From PRO6 sp035565775 (GTDB lineage: Bacteria > Pseudomonadota > Alphaproteobacteria > Rhizobiales > Xanthobacteraceae), in NCBI GenBank assembly GCA_035565775.1, contig DATMRW010000012.1, positions 186,001-250,000 on the forward strand: 64,000 bases of DNA, given 5' to 3'. The notes under the pieces were generated by a model. The model saw only the letters and a list, made by a program, of their open reading frames with translations. It did not search any database and was not told where the DNA came from. Position 1 is the stretch's first letter; each line of letters opens with the position of its first letter. The position numbers were made by a program, and so were the translations under genes. Shown here one piece after another: positions 26,201 to 33,631 of the stretch.

Positions 26201-26673
26201 AGCGGTTCATCCGCGATCACGTCGCCTCGCGCCTGCTCAGCCATGCGATCGAGCGGTATCGCGCGCGCCATCAGAACCCGATCGTCGAGCGTGCCTCGCA
26301 GGCCTTTGCGACGTTGACCTGTGGCCGCTGGTCCGGCCTCGGCATCGACTACGATCTCGAGACGCCGCGTCTCGCCGCCGTTCGCGACCAGCAGATGCAC
26401 GGCGTCGACGCCCTGTCGGAGGGCACGGCCGACCAGCTCTTTCTGGCGCTGCGGGTGGCGGCGATTGAGGATCACGCGCAGCGTTCCACGCCGCTGCCGT
26501 TCATCGCCGACGACCTGTTCGTCACATTCGACGAGCGGCGCACATCCGCTGGCTTCGCCGTGCTGGGCGAACTTGGCGCCGTGACGCAGGTGATCGTATT
26601 CACCCATCACGACCATGTCGTCGCCTGCGCGCAGCGAACACTGCAGGATCAGGCCGCGATCATCCGCCTCTAG
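23209..26673 (+). CDS. yhaN: SMC-like AAA ATPase, Rad50/SbcC-related (YhaN)
   Basis: A 1154-residue protein. The N-terminal ATPase lobe has Walker A GDNEAGKTT at 32-40. Residues about 200-1000 are dominated by Ala/Glu/Arg-rich coiled-coil arms. The C-terminal lobe has the ABC-type signature ALSEGTADQLFLALR, Walker B PLPFIADDLFVTFDE and a terminal H-loop VFTHHDH. The arrangement is that of YhaN/SbcC-type partners of Mre11-like nucleases. I see no clear zinc-hook CXXC in the middle, which fits YhaN better than Rad50. The large antisense ORF across this gene is a codon-bias shadow. Confidence 0.88.
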   Translation: MKFRSLGLLRYGHFTDRVLEFPQDARVVVIHGDNEAGKTTALAAITDVLFGIELRSRYNFEHDYKSMWLAATLTGAQGRSLSFARLKRANATLVDPESNAALNDDILAPFLGAHDRQTFLDVFGLDQMRLREGGKRLLAGGGDLAASLLAAAPGLSEVSTLRDRMKESAAKIFNPQRKSASHDFYLAMERRDQARRAIRAEELLVDAVRTIREDADAAEKDRAEAEAAEREARIAVMQAQTLRSAAKELRVLDALLAKRSEIGPLPAVPGDFAVRAAEVLRNHEQAMLDAARAESEEASARAEFDAIAIDGAVLGLADEIEACDDARAAIQHELISLPKREGEASEARGELIAFARELGLPDIEALRAMAPGAPALARVADIVNRLHACEAQFQTLERARVALARRRKEIEADGDEGAHAADPAPFRQRLAALDGAEERERQFRVLDQKIASAQQPLRERVRRLGLGLHSVEEFLALPLPALSAADASLRTVRDALVQLARRKDEFDEIAGKLAQAEARLSTLIAGRQPPTEQAVAAARTQRDGAWQALRGVVLGERAAAPADQAAALQFERLIVDADRLADERLTEAARLADLAQTELAIAEAKARAASAYDRLTEANARLKAANAAWASLWPAGVIVPPDDDRGLELLREAAKIIEMRESIRDDEVARDSGREAVQWDRGEAARLRHDVGLPPLGDGPLRIAELRDAVHALEARFQAARDRDRDLVRLAKDEDDNAAAMRDLLAQREQVVGQAAALFPQLSIRAEASAEEAQAALGIWQAAGAALGKLGTAERRIEGIARDRALFEARLGDLLGRVAAPVEGDDFATAKHLRARLEAARRMQAQADVAREKLQRRVDALHEARSELRLCEAALAKVLELAGVSDAIALPALLERLREAAECEQAIAQAQSRLADVRGSRPVEELRAEIGERDDKALALAHAEAEAAQERARDAVAPAIERDTRAKAALADLDKRSGAAGAAQSEQDAIAEIADAMERFIRDHVASRLLSHAIERYRARHQNPIVERASQAFATLTCGRWSGLGIDYDLETPRLAAVRDQQMHGVDALSEGTADQLFLALRVAAIEDHAQRSTPLPFIADDLFVTFDERRTSAGFAVLGELGAVTQVIVFTHHDHVVACAQRTLQDQAAIIRL

Positions 26674-26926
26674 CTTTGCGGGCTAAGCTGATCTGCGCGA
26701 ATGCGCCGCGCAGGCCCGCGGACTTTCCGCAAAAGTTTAAGCTTGAATTTTTCCCCGTCAGCACGGCACACTCTGCGCGTGCGGCCTGCGGCTGGAATGG
26801 GGGCGCATCAATGAAGCAGTATTGACCCGGCGGATACACTCCGCGCGGCTACGATGCGCGAAACAGACATCGACCAGTAGTGACCACGATTTTCGATCTG
26901 TCTTTTCCATTCGTCTGGGCAAGATT

Positions 26927-27793
26927 TTGGAGCAATCGCGCGTCTCTTCTCCGTATCGGACGGAAACTGCCAAGCCGATCTTGTCGGTCGAGGCGGTCAC
27001 GCTGGCCTTTGGTGGCGTCAAGGCTCTCGCGGGGGTCGGCTTCGATGTCAAGCCGGGAACGATCACTGCGGTGATCGGCCCGAACGGTGCCGGCAAGACC
27101 TCGCTGTTCAACACCATTTCCGGCTTTTACCGGCCATCGCAGGGCGCGATCCGCTTTCGCGGCGAAGACATCACGGCGTTGCCGGCGCCGCAGCGGGCGA
27201 AACTTGGCCTCGCGCGCAGCTTTCAGAACATCGCGCTGTTTCGCGGCATGACCGTGCTCGACAACATCAAGCTCGGCCGGCACGCGCATCTGCGCACGAA
27301 TGTGTTCGACGCGCTGGGCTATTTCGGCCGAGCCAGTCGCGAGGAGGCGGAGCTGCGCCGCGATATCGAGGAGCGGATCATCGATTTCCTCGAGATCGAT
27401 CACATCCGCCATGCCAGCGTCGCGACCCTGCCATACGGGCTGCAAAAGCGTGTGGAGATGGCACGCGCGCTGGCGATGCAGCCGAAGATTCTCATGCTCG
27501 ACGAGCCGGTGGCGGGCATGAACCGCGAAGAGACCGAGGATATGGCGCGCTTCATCCTCGACGTGCGCGCGGAATGGGGCGTCACCGTGCTGATGGTCGA
27601 GCACGACATGGGTATGGTGATGGATCTGTCCGACCATGTCGTAGTGCTCAATTTCGGTCAGGTGATCGCGCGAGGTACTCCGGCCGCGGTGCAGAATGAT
27701 CCCGAGGTGATCACGGCCTATCTCGGCGCGGGCGATGTCGGCGAACTGCGCAAAAAACTGCGCGGCGGCGCGGTGCTGGAGCCCAATGCATGA
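26927..27793 (+). CDS. livG: HAAT-family ABC transporter ATP-binding protein (LivG-like), Liv system 2
   Basis: An ATPase of about 288 residues with Walker A GPNGAGKTSLFN, signature LPYGLQKRVEMARALA and Walker B ILMLDEPVAGMN. The LivG-type H-loop is VEHDMGMVM. The start is uncertain: there is no in-frame ATG near the conserved N-terminus (PILSVEAVTLAFGG). TTG codons at 26927 and 26822 are the options, and I take the nearer one. It opens an operon in the order livG, livH, livM, binding protein, livF, acyl-CoA synthetase. The 3' end overlaps livH (ATGA). Confidence 0.85.
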   Translation: MEQSRVSSPYRTETAKPILSVEAVTLAFGGVKALAGVGFDVKPGTITAVIGPNGAGKTSLFNTISGFYRPSQGAIRFRGEDITALPAPQRAKLGLARSFQNIALFRGMTVLDNIKLGRHAHLRTNVFDALGYFGRASREEAELRRDIEERIIDFLEIDHIRHASVATLPYGLQKRVEMARALAMQPKILMLDEPVAGMNREETEDMARFILDVRAEWGVTVLMVEHDMGMVMDLSDHVVVLNFGQVIARGTPAAVQNDPEVITAYLGAGDVGELRKKLRGGAVLEPNA

Positions 27794-28671
27794 TCGACTG
27801 GGCCTATCTGTTCGAGGTCAGCCTCACCGGCATCGCCAGCGGCGGCCTCTATGCGCTCGCGGGGCTCGCCTTCGTCCTCGTCTACAAGGCGACGCGCGTG
27901 GTCAACCTCGCCATCGGCGAGATGTTGATGGTCGGCGCCTATCTTTTCTTCACGTTCGCCGCGTTGTTTGCGTTGCCGATCTGGCTCGCCATTCCGCTGG
28001 CGGTGCTCGGTTGCGGACTGCTCGGCGCGTTGATCGAGCGGACGATGATCCGGCCGCTACTCGGCGAGCCGCCGATCTCGGCCTTCATGGTCACGGTTGG
28101 CCTTGCATCGATCCTTGTCGGGATCGTCGAGATTATCTGGTCCGCGGATCAGCGCCGCCTGCCGGAGTTTTTGCCAAGCACGCCGGTGATGATCGGCGAC
28201 GCCTTCATCGCTCCGAAGGTCGCCTGGGGCGCAGGCGTCGCGGTGGTGCTTATTGGCTTCGTGCTCGTGCTGTTCCGCTACTGGCGCGGCGGCGTCGCAC
28301 TGCGGGCAACCGCCTCCGACCAGGGCGCGGCCTATGCGATGGGTATCAATGTGCCGCGCGTGTTCTCCATCGCCTGGGTGGCATCTGCGATGATCGCTGC
28401 GGTCGCCGGCATCATCGTCGGCGCGATCGGCGGCATCTCGTCGTCGATGGGGGTGTTTGGTCTCTCGGTCCTCGTCGTGGTGATGGTCGGCGGCCTCGAC
28501 AGCGTGCTCGGCGCGCTCGTGGCGGGCCTGTTTATCGGTTGGGTCGAGGCGGTGGCGGGCACCTTCCTCGGCGGTGAGTACAAGTTGCTCGCAACGTTTC
28601 TGGTGCTCGTCGTGGTGCTGATGATCCGGCCTTATGGTCTGTTCGGCACCCACGAGATCGAACGGTTGTGA
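27790..28671 (+). CDS. livH: HAAT-family ABC transporter permease (LivH-like), Liv system 2
   Basis: A 293-residue permease with about eight transmembrane helices. It has the LivH-type block GLAFVLVYKATRVVNLAIGEM near residue 25-45 and the coupling-loop segment LRATASDQGAAYAMGINVPR near 175. The C-terminus is VLMIRPYGLFGTHEIERL. The typical VNFAHG has become VNLAIG, which is common in homologues linked to CoA-ester catabolism. The start overlaps the livG stop. Confidence 0.9.
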   Translation: MIDWAYLFEVSLTGIASGGLYALAGLAFVLVYKATRVVNLAIGEMLMVGAYLFFTFAALFALPIWLAIPLAVLGCGLLGALIERTMIRPLLGEPPISAFMVTVGLASILVGIVEIIWSADQRRLPEFLPSTPVMIGDAFIAPKVAWGAGVAVVLIGFVLVLFRYWRGGVALRATASDQGAAYAMGINVPRVFSIAWVASAMIAAVAGIIVGAIGGISSSMGVFGLSVLVVVMVGGLDSVLGALVAGLFIGWVEAVAGTFLGGEYKLLATFLVLVVVLMIRPYGLFGTHEIERL

Positions 28672-28717
28672 GAACGCGCATGAAACGGTCTGACCGACGA
28701 CAGGGGGCGAACTGACG

Positions 28718-29755
28718 ATGCGGATCGGCACGCTGAAGGAAAGCTATGTTGCCGATGCCGCGCTGTTCGATTCGGTGACGCAGAAGCGCATGCTTGCGGC
28801 CGGCGCTGCGCTGCTGGTGCTGTTTCCGTTCATCGCCAACGATTACTGGCTGTACCTTGCCTGTCTTGTCGCCATCAATATCGTCAGCGCGACCGGCCTG
28901 AACATTCTGACCGGCTATACAGGCCTCGTCAGTCTCGGCCAGGCGGCGTTCATGGGACTTGGGGCGTACACCGTCGCCATTCTGGAAACTCGCCTCGGCA
29001 CGCATTTCCTGATCAACCTTTGGGCAGGCGGTGCGGTTGCGATGCTCGGCGGGATCATCGTCGGCATCCCGTCATTGCGGGTGAAGGGGCTCTATCTTGC
29101 GATCACCACGATCGCAGCCTCGTTCATTGCGCACTTCCTGTTCGCCAATTTCGAGTTCACCGGGCGCACCGGCGGGCTTTCGCTGCCGCCGGCGAGAACC
29201 TTCGGCATCTTCCTTGATACGTCCTTCCGCCTCTACTGGATGATCGTGCCAATCACGGTGCTGATGGTGATCGGCGCCGCGAACCTGTTTCGCACCCGCA
29301 TCGGCCGCGCTTTCATCGCCATCCGCGACCGCGACATCTCGGCGGAAGTGCTCGGCATTCCGCTGCTGCGCTACAAGCTATTGTCGTTTGCGGTCTCGTC
29401 GTTCTATGCCGGCGTCGCCGGCGGTCTGTGGGCCTATTTCTTCCGCGTCGTCACGCCGGAGAGCTTTCCGCTGGTGATGTCGATCTTTTTCCTCGCCGCC
29501 ATCATCGTCGGCGGCATGGGGACGATTCTCGGCGGCATTCTCGGCGCGATCTTCATGACGATGGTGCCGGAACTGCTGAAGCTGATCTTCGACATTCTGC
29601 CCGGCGGCCGCGAAATGACGGTCTTCCTGTCGCCGGTCCGCACCGTGGTTTTCGGGTTGCTGATCGTCGGGTTTCTGGTGTTCGAGCCGCTCGGCCTTGC
29701 CGAGGTCTGGCGGCGCATCCGACGCTTTTTCCATCTCTGGCCGTTCCGCAACTAA
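28718..29755 (+). CDS. livM: HAAT-family ABC transporter permease (LivM-like), Liv system 2
   Basis: A 345-residue permease with about ten transmembrane helices. The LivM hallmark GYTGLVSLGQAAFMGLGAYTV is near residue 65, and the coupling loop RAFIAIRDRDISAEVLGIP is near 195. The C-terminus ends in a basic cytoplasmic tail. It follows livH after 46 bases and precedes the binding-protein gene by 22. No anomalies were seen. Confidence 0.9.
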   Translation: MRIGTLKESYVADAALFDSVTQKRMLAAGAALLVLFPFIANDYWLYLACLVAINIVSATGLNILTGYTGLVSLGQAAFMGLGAYTVAILETRLGTHFLINLWAGGAVAMLGGIIVGIPSLRVKGLYLAITTIAASFIAHFLFANFEFTGRTGGLSLPPARTFGIFLDTSFRLYWMIVPITVLMVIGAANLFRTRIGRAFIAIRDRDISAEVLGIPLLRYKLLSFAVSSFYAGVAGGLWAYFFRVVTPESFPLVMSIFFLAAIIVGGMGTILGGILGAIFMTMVPELLKLIFDILPGGREMTVFLSPVRTVVFGLLIVGFLVFEPLGLAEVWRRIRRFFHLWPFRN

Positions 29756-29777
29756 TAAAATTCACAGGAGACGCTCA

Positions 29778-30968
29778 ATGTTCGACCGAAAGAGTTTCGT
29801 GACACGCCGAAGCGTGATGAGCCTCGCGGCCGGCGCCGCCTTGGCCGCGGGCCTGACCATTCCTGCACAGGCGCAGCAGGAAGATATCGTCGTCGGCGGC
29901 TCGATCCCGATGACCGGCGTGTTCGCCTTCGCCGGCGTCGGCATCAATGCCGGCATGTCGGACTATTTCAAGATCGTCAACGACGCCGGTGGCGTGAACG
30001 GCCGCAAGATCAAATTCGTGATCGAGGATACCGGCTACAAGGTCGACGTTTCGGTTGCGGCCTTCAAGAAGATCACCAGCCAGGACAAGGTCAACCTCTA
30101 CTACGGCGACTCGACCGGCTTTGCCAAAACCATCAATCCGGAGCTCGACCGCAACGGTCAGATCATGATGGCCGGCGCCTCGTTCGCCACCGAGCTGAAC
30201 GATCCGAAAAAGTATCCGCATCAGTTTCTGGTCGGCCCGGACTACACTGAAATGTTCGGCATTTTGCTGAACCATATCGCCAAGGAAAAGCCCGGCGCGA
30301 AGGTTGCCTTCGTCTATTCCGACAGCGAGTTCGGCCGCGACCCGATCGAGTCGAGCGAGGCGCTGGCTAAAAAGCTCGGCCTCAGCGTGCCGGTGAAGAT
30401 CATGACCGCCCCCGGCAGCGTCGACGTCTCGACCGAGGTGATCAAGCTGCGTCGTGCAGCGCCCGACTACACCATCTTCCACGGCTACATTCTCGCCCCC
30501 ATCCCTGAATTCGTGCAGCAGGGCAAGCAGATGGGCATGACCACCAAGTGGATGGGCACGTTCTGGACCATGGATTCTTCGACTGTCATGAAGATGGGCG
30601 AGGCGGGCGACGGCTTCATGGGCGTGATGCCGTATCGCTACTATTACGACGATGCGGCGAATTCGCCGATGCTGCAAAAAATTCGGCAGATGCGACCCGA
30701 ATACCAGAGCACGGCCTATATGCAGGGCTTCCTCACCGCGATGCTGTTCACGGAATCGGCAAAGCGCACGCTGGCGGCCGGCAAGCCGCTCAACGGCGGA
30801 AATCTCAAGGCTGCGCTGAACAGCATCAAGAACTTTGACACCGGCGGCATCATCGGAACGCCGATCACCATCGGCGGTAATTCGATCCCGGTCGGCCGCG
30901 TCTACAAGGCAGACATGAAAGCCCAGAAGATGGTGCCTGCATCGGACTGGATCTCGCTGGCAAAATGA
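29778..30968 (+). CDS. HAAT-family ABC transporter substrate-binding protein, Liv system 2
   Basis: A 396-residue binding protein. The start at 29778 follows CAGGAGACG; the longer frame from 29697 lies inside livM. The N-terminus, with RKSFVTRRSVMSLAAGAALA and cleavage after AQA near residue 34, has a twin-arginine pair (TRRSVM) and looks like a Tat-type signal. The mature protein follows the Peripla_BP_6 pattern (SIPMTGVFAFAGVG, IKFVIEDTGYKVDVSVAAFK, VAFVYSDSEFGRDPIESSE). It lies between the permease and livF genes rather than at an operon end. Homologues of this kind often accompany acyl-CoA ligases in aromatic or fatty acid breakdown. Confidence 0.87.
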   Translation: MFDRKSFVTRRSVMSLAAGAALAAGLTIPAQAQQEDIVVGGSIPMTGVFAFAGVGINAGMSDYFKIVNDAGGVNGRKIKFVIEDTGYKVDVSVAAFKKITSQDKVNLYYGDSTGFAKTINPELDRNGQIMMAGASFATELNDPKKYPHQFLVGPDYTEMFGILLNHIAKEKPGAKVAFVYSDSEFGRDPIESSEALAKKLGLSVPVKIMTAPGSVDVSTEVIKLRRAAPDYTIFHGYILAPIPEFVQQGKQMGMTTKWMGTFWTMDSSTVMKMGEAGDGFMGVMPYRYYYDDAANSPMLQKIRQMRPEYQSTAYMQGFLTAMLFTESAKRTLAAGKPLNGGNLKAALNSIKNFDTGGIIGTPITIGGNSIPVGRVYKADMKAQKMVPASDWISLAK

Positions 30969-31801
30969 GCGCACACTTGCCCCAGCCCGAGGTGGCGACG
31001 GACCTCGTGCTCGATGTGAACAACATCGAGGTGGTTTATAACAAGGTCGTGCAGGTTCTGCGCGGCCTGTCGCTAACCGTGCCGCGTGGCGAGATTGTCG
31101 CGCTGCTCGGCAGCAACGGCGCGGGCAAGTCGACCACGCTCAAGGCAATCTCCGGCCTGCTGTCGCTCGAAGACGGCGAGATGCAGGCCGGGCGGATTGC
31201 CTTCAACGGCGAAGCCACGTCGCACTTTGCGCCGCAGGATCTCGTGCGGCGCGGGCTTGCTTATGTCATGGAAGGTCGCCGCGTTTTCGAGGATCTCACC
31301 GTCGAGGAGAATCTGATCGCTGCAACCTATGCGCTGTCGGGCCGCAAGCCGGCGTCGTCCGGTTTCGATGCGGTCTACAGCTATTTTCCGCGGCTGCATG
31401 AGCGCAAGAAAGGGCTGGCGGGCTATCTCTCCGGGGGCGAGCAGCAGATGCTCGCGATCGGCCGGGCGCTGATCGGCGAGCCGCAGCTGATTTTGCTGGA
31501 TGAGCCGTCGCTCGGGCTGTCGCCCAAACTTGTCGAGGATATTTTTACGATTATCGCCCGCATCAACGCCGAGCGCGGCGTGTCGATGCTGCTTGTCGAG
31601 CAGAATGCCAGCGTGGCGCTGGCCGTCGCGCATTACGGTTACATCATGGAGAGCGGCAAGATCGTCATCGATGGCGGCGCGGAGCGGCTCGCGGCTGATC
31701 CCGACGTGCGCGAATTTTATCTCGGTGTCGGCGGCAGCGGCGAGGCGCGCAGCTTCCGCGATCTTAAGCATTATAAGCGGCGCAAGCGATGGCTGTCATG
31801 A
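30965..31801 (+). CDS. livF: HAAT-family ABC transporter ATP-binding protein (LivF-like), Liv system 2
   Basis: A 278-residue ATPase, longer than usual because of extra residues at both ends. Walker A is GSNGAGKSTT, the signature LSGGEQQMLAIGRALI, and Walker B LILLDEPSLGLSP; the LivF switch is LLVEQNASVAL. A basic C-terminal tail (KHYKRRKRWLS) is unusual for LivF. The start overlaps the binding-protein stop (ATGA) and the 3' end overlaps the acyl-CoA synthetase gene by 13 bases, so the six genes are translationally linked. Confidence 0.9.
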   Translation: MSAHLPQPEVATDLVLDVNNIEVVYNKVVQVLRGLSLTVPRGEIVALLGSNGAGKSTTLKAISGLLSLEDGEMQAGRIAFNGEATSHFAPQDLVRRGLAYVMEGRRVFEDLTVEENLIAATYALSGRKPASSGFDAVYSYFPRLHERKKGLAGYLSGGEQQMLAIGRALIGEPQLILLDEPSLGLSPKLVEDIFTIIARINAERGVSMLLVEQNASVALAVAHYGYIMESGKIVIDGGAERLAADPDVREFYLGVGGSGEARSFRDLKHYKRRKRWLS

Positions 31802-33615
31802 CCGCGCTGCTGCCCGAGCGCACCCTGCCGCAGATGCTCCGCGACCAGGCGGCGGCCCGGCCGAACGCCGTCGCCATCCGCCAGAAGGATTTTGGCATCT
31901 GGCATCCGGTGACATGGGCTGAATATTTCCGCCGCGCTTCGCATGTCGGGCTTGGCCTGCGAGCGCTCGGCCTGCATGAAGGCGGCCATGTCGGTGTGCT
32001 TTCCGAGAACCGCATCGAATGGGTGCTGGCGCAGATGGGCGCGGGGCTGGTCGGCGTGGTGACGGTGGGCGTCTATCCGACGAGCCCGTGGCCGGAAGTC
32101 GCCTATGTCCTTGGCCATGCCGATGTCGAGATCGTGATCTGCGAAGACCAGGAGCAGACCGACAAGGTGCTGGCCGCGCTCGATGAGCTGCCGAAACTGC
32201 GCAAAATCATCGTCGTCGAGACCAAGGGCTTGCGCAGTTATTCTGATGAGCAGCGCAGCCGCATCGTCACCTTCGCGGAACTGGAGGCGGAGGGCCGCGC
32301 CGCGGAAGGGCGGGGCGAAGGCAAGGTGATCGAGGCGGCGCTGTCGCGGCAAACGCTCGATGACATCGGCCTGATGATCTACACCTCCGGCTCGACCGGC
32401 AAGCCGAAAGGCGCGATGATCTCCTATCGCAACATTCGCGGTGTGGTGCCCGGCATTGTCGACCGGCTGGAGCTTGGGCCGGGCACCAGCCACCTGTCGT
32501 ACCTGCCGCTATGCCATGTCGCCGAGCAGATGCTCACTACCTTTGTGCCGCTCTATCTCGGCTCGACGGTCAATTTTGGCGAGTCGATCCGCACGGTGCA
32601 GGAAGACCTGCGCGAGGTGGCGCCGACGATGTTCCTCGGCGTGCCGCGAATCTGGGAGAAGCTGCACGCCGCGATCAGCATCAAGATGCAGGAGACCGGC
32701 CGGCTGCGGCGCGCGATCTATTCGCGGGCGATGGCGGCGACCGCACCGCTGGCGGAAAAGCCGCGCAAGCATTGGACGATCGGCGAGCGCCTGCGCTATT
32801 GGGCGGCGTATTGGGTGGTTCTGCGTTCGCTGCAGAATTTCATCGGCTTGCGGCGCGTCCACGTCGCGCTCACCGGCGCGGCGTCGATCCCGCCCGATGT
32901 GGTGCGCTTCTTCCGCACCATCGGCGTGCCGCTCATCGAAGTGTACGGCCTGACGGAATCCACCGGCATGGTCACCGGACACCGGATCGACGACGTGCGC
33001 ATCGGCACCGTCGGCATTCCCACCAAGGGGGTCGAGCATCGCGTTGCCGACAGCGGCGAGCTGCAGGTTCGCGGCGAGATGGTGTTTGCGGGATACTACG
33101 CCAACCCGGCGGCGACCGCGGAGGCGATCCGTGATGGCTGGCTCTGCACCGGCGATGTCGTGCGCGAGGAGAATGGCCATATCCGCATCGTCGACCGCTT
33201 GAAGGACATCATGATCACTGCCGGCGGCAAGAACCTGACGCCCTCGGAAATCGAGAACACGATGAAGGGCAGCCCCTACATCAAGGAAGTGATCGTGGTG
33301 GCGGAGGGGCGGAAATTCGTCTCGGCGCTGGTGCAGATCGACTACGAGACGGTGAGCAAGTGGGCCGAGGCGCAGCGTATCCCGTTCACGCATTTCCGCT
33401 CGCTGGTGGAGGAGCCGCGCGTGCACGCGATGATCGATGCCGAGATTGCGAACCGCAACCAGCAGCTCGCGCAAGTCTCGCAGGTGCGGCGCTTCCATCT
33501 GCTGACCAAGGAGCTTGACCACGACGACGGTGAAGTCACCGCCACCATGAAGGTGCGTCGTGCGAGCATCTACAAGGTCTATGCGCAGGAAATCGAGGCG
33601 CTCTATCGCGGCTGA
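31789..33615 (+). CDS. AMP-forming long-chain-type acyl-CoA synthetase
   Basis: A 608-residue ATP-dependent acid:CoA ligase. The phosphate-binding motif is YTSGSTGKPKGAMIS near residue 200. The second core motif is YGLTESTGMV, and the hinge region reads GWLCTGDVVREENG followed by DRLKDIMITAGGKN. A C-terminal lysine lies in GEVTATMKVRR. It resembles FadD15-type long-chain enzymes more than benzoate ligases, but the acid it activates is not fixed by sequence. Its start lies inside livF (ATG 31789; ATG 31798 is the alternative). The overlap argues that the acid imported by Liv system 2 is immediately converted to a CoA ester. Confidence 0.88.
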   Translation: MAVMTALLPERTLPQMLRDQAAARPNAVAIRQKDFGIWHPVTWAEYFRRASHVGLGLRALGLHEGGHVGVLSENRIEWVLAQMGAGLVGVVTVGVYPTSPWPEVAYVLGHADVEIVICEDQEQTDKVLAALDELPKLRKIIVVETKGLRSYSDEQRSRIVTFAELEAEGRAAEGRGEGKVIEAALSRQTLDDIGLMIYTSGSTGKPKGAMISYRNIRGVVPGIVDRLELGPGTSHLSYLPLCHVAEQMLTTFVPLYLGSTVNFGESIRTVQEDLREVAPTMFLGVPRIWEKLHAAISIKMQETGRLRRAIYSRAMAATAPLAEKPRKHWTIGERLRYWAAYWVVLRSLQNFIGLRRVHVALTGAASIPPDVVRFFRTIGVPLIEVYGLTESTGMVTGHRIDDVRIGTVGIPTKGVEHRVADSGELQVRGEMVFAGYYANPAATAEAIRDGWLCTGDVVREENGHIRIVDRLKDIMITAGGKNLTPSEIENTMKGSPYIKEVIVVAEGRKFVSALVQIDYETVSKWAEAQRIPFTHFRSLVEEPRVHAMIDAEIANRNQQLAQVSQVRRFHLLTKELDHDDGEVTATMKVRRASIYKVYAQEIEALYRG

Positions 33616-33631
33616 CCCGCGGACTGCCGCG

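Noticed and set aside
23374..26616. A 1080-codon ORF on the minus strand
   Set aside because: It lies wholly antisense to the YhaN ATPase gene, whose motifs are intact. GC-rich codon use commonly leaves the opposite frame open, and the translation shows no recognisable domain.
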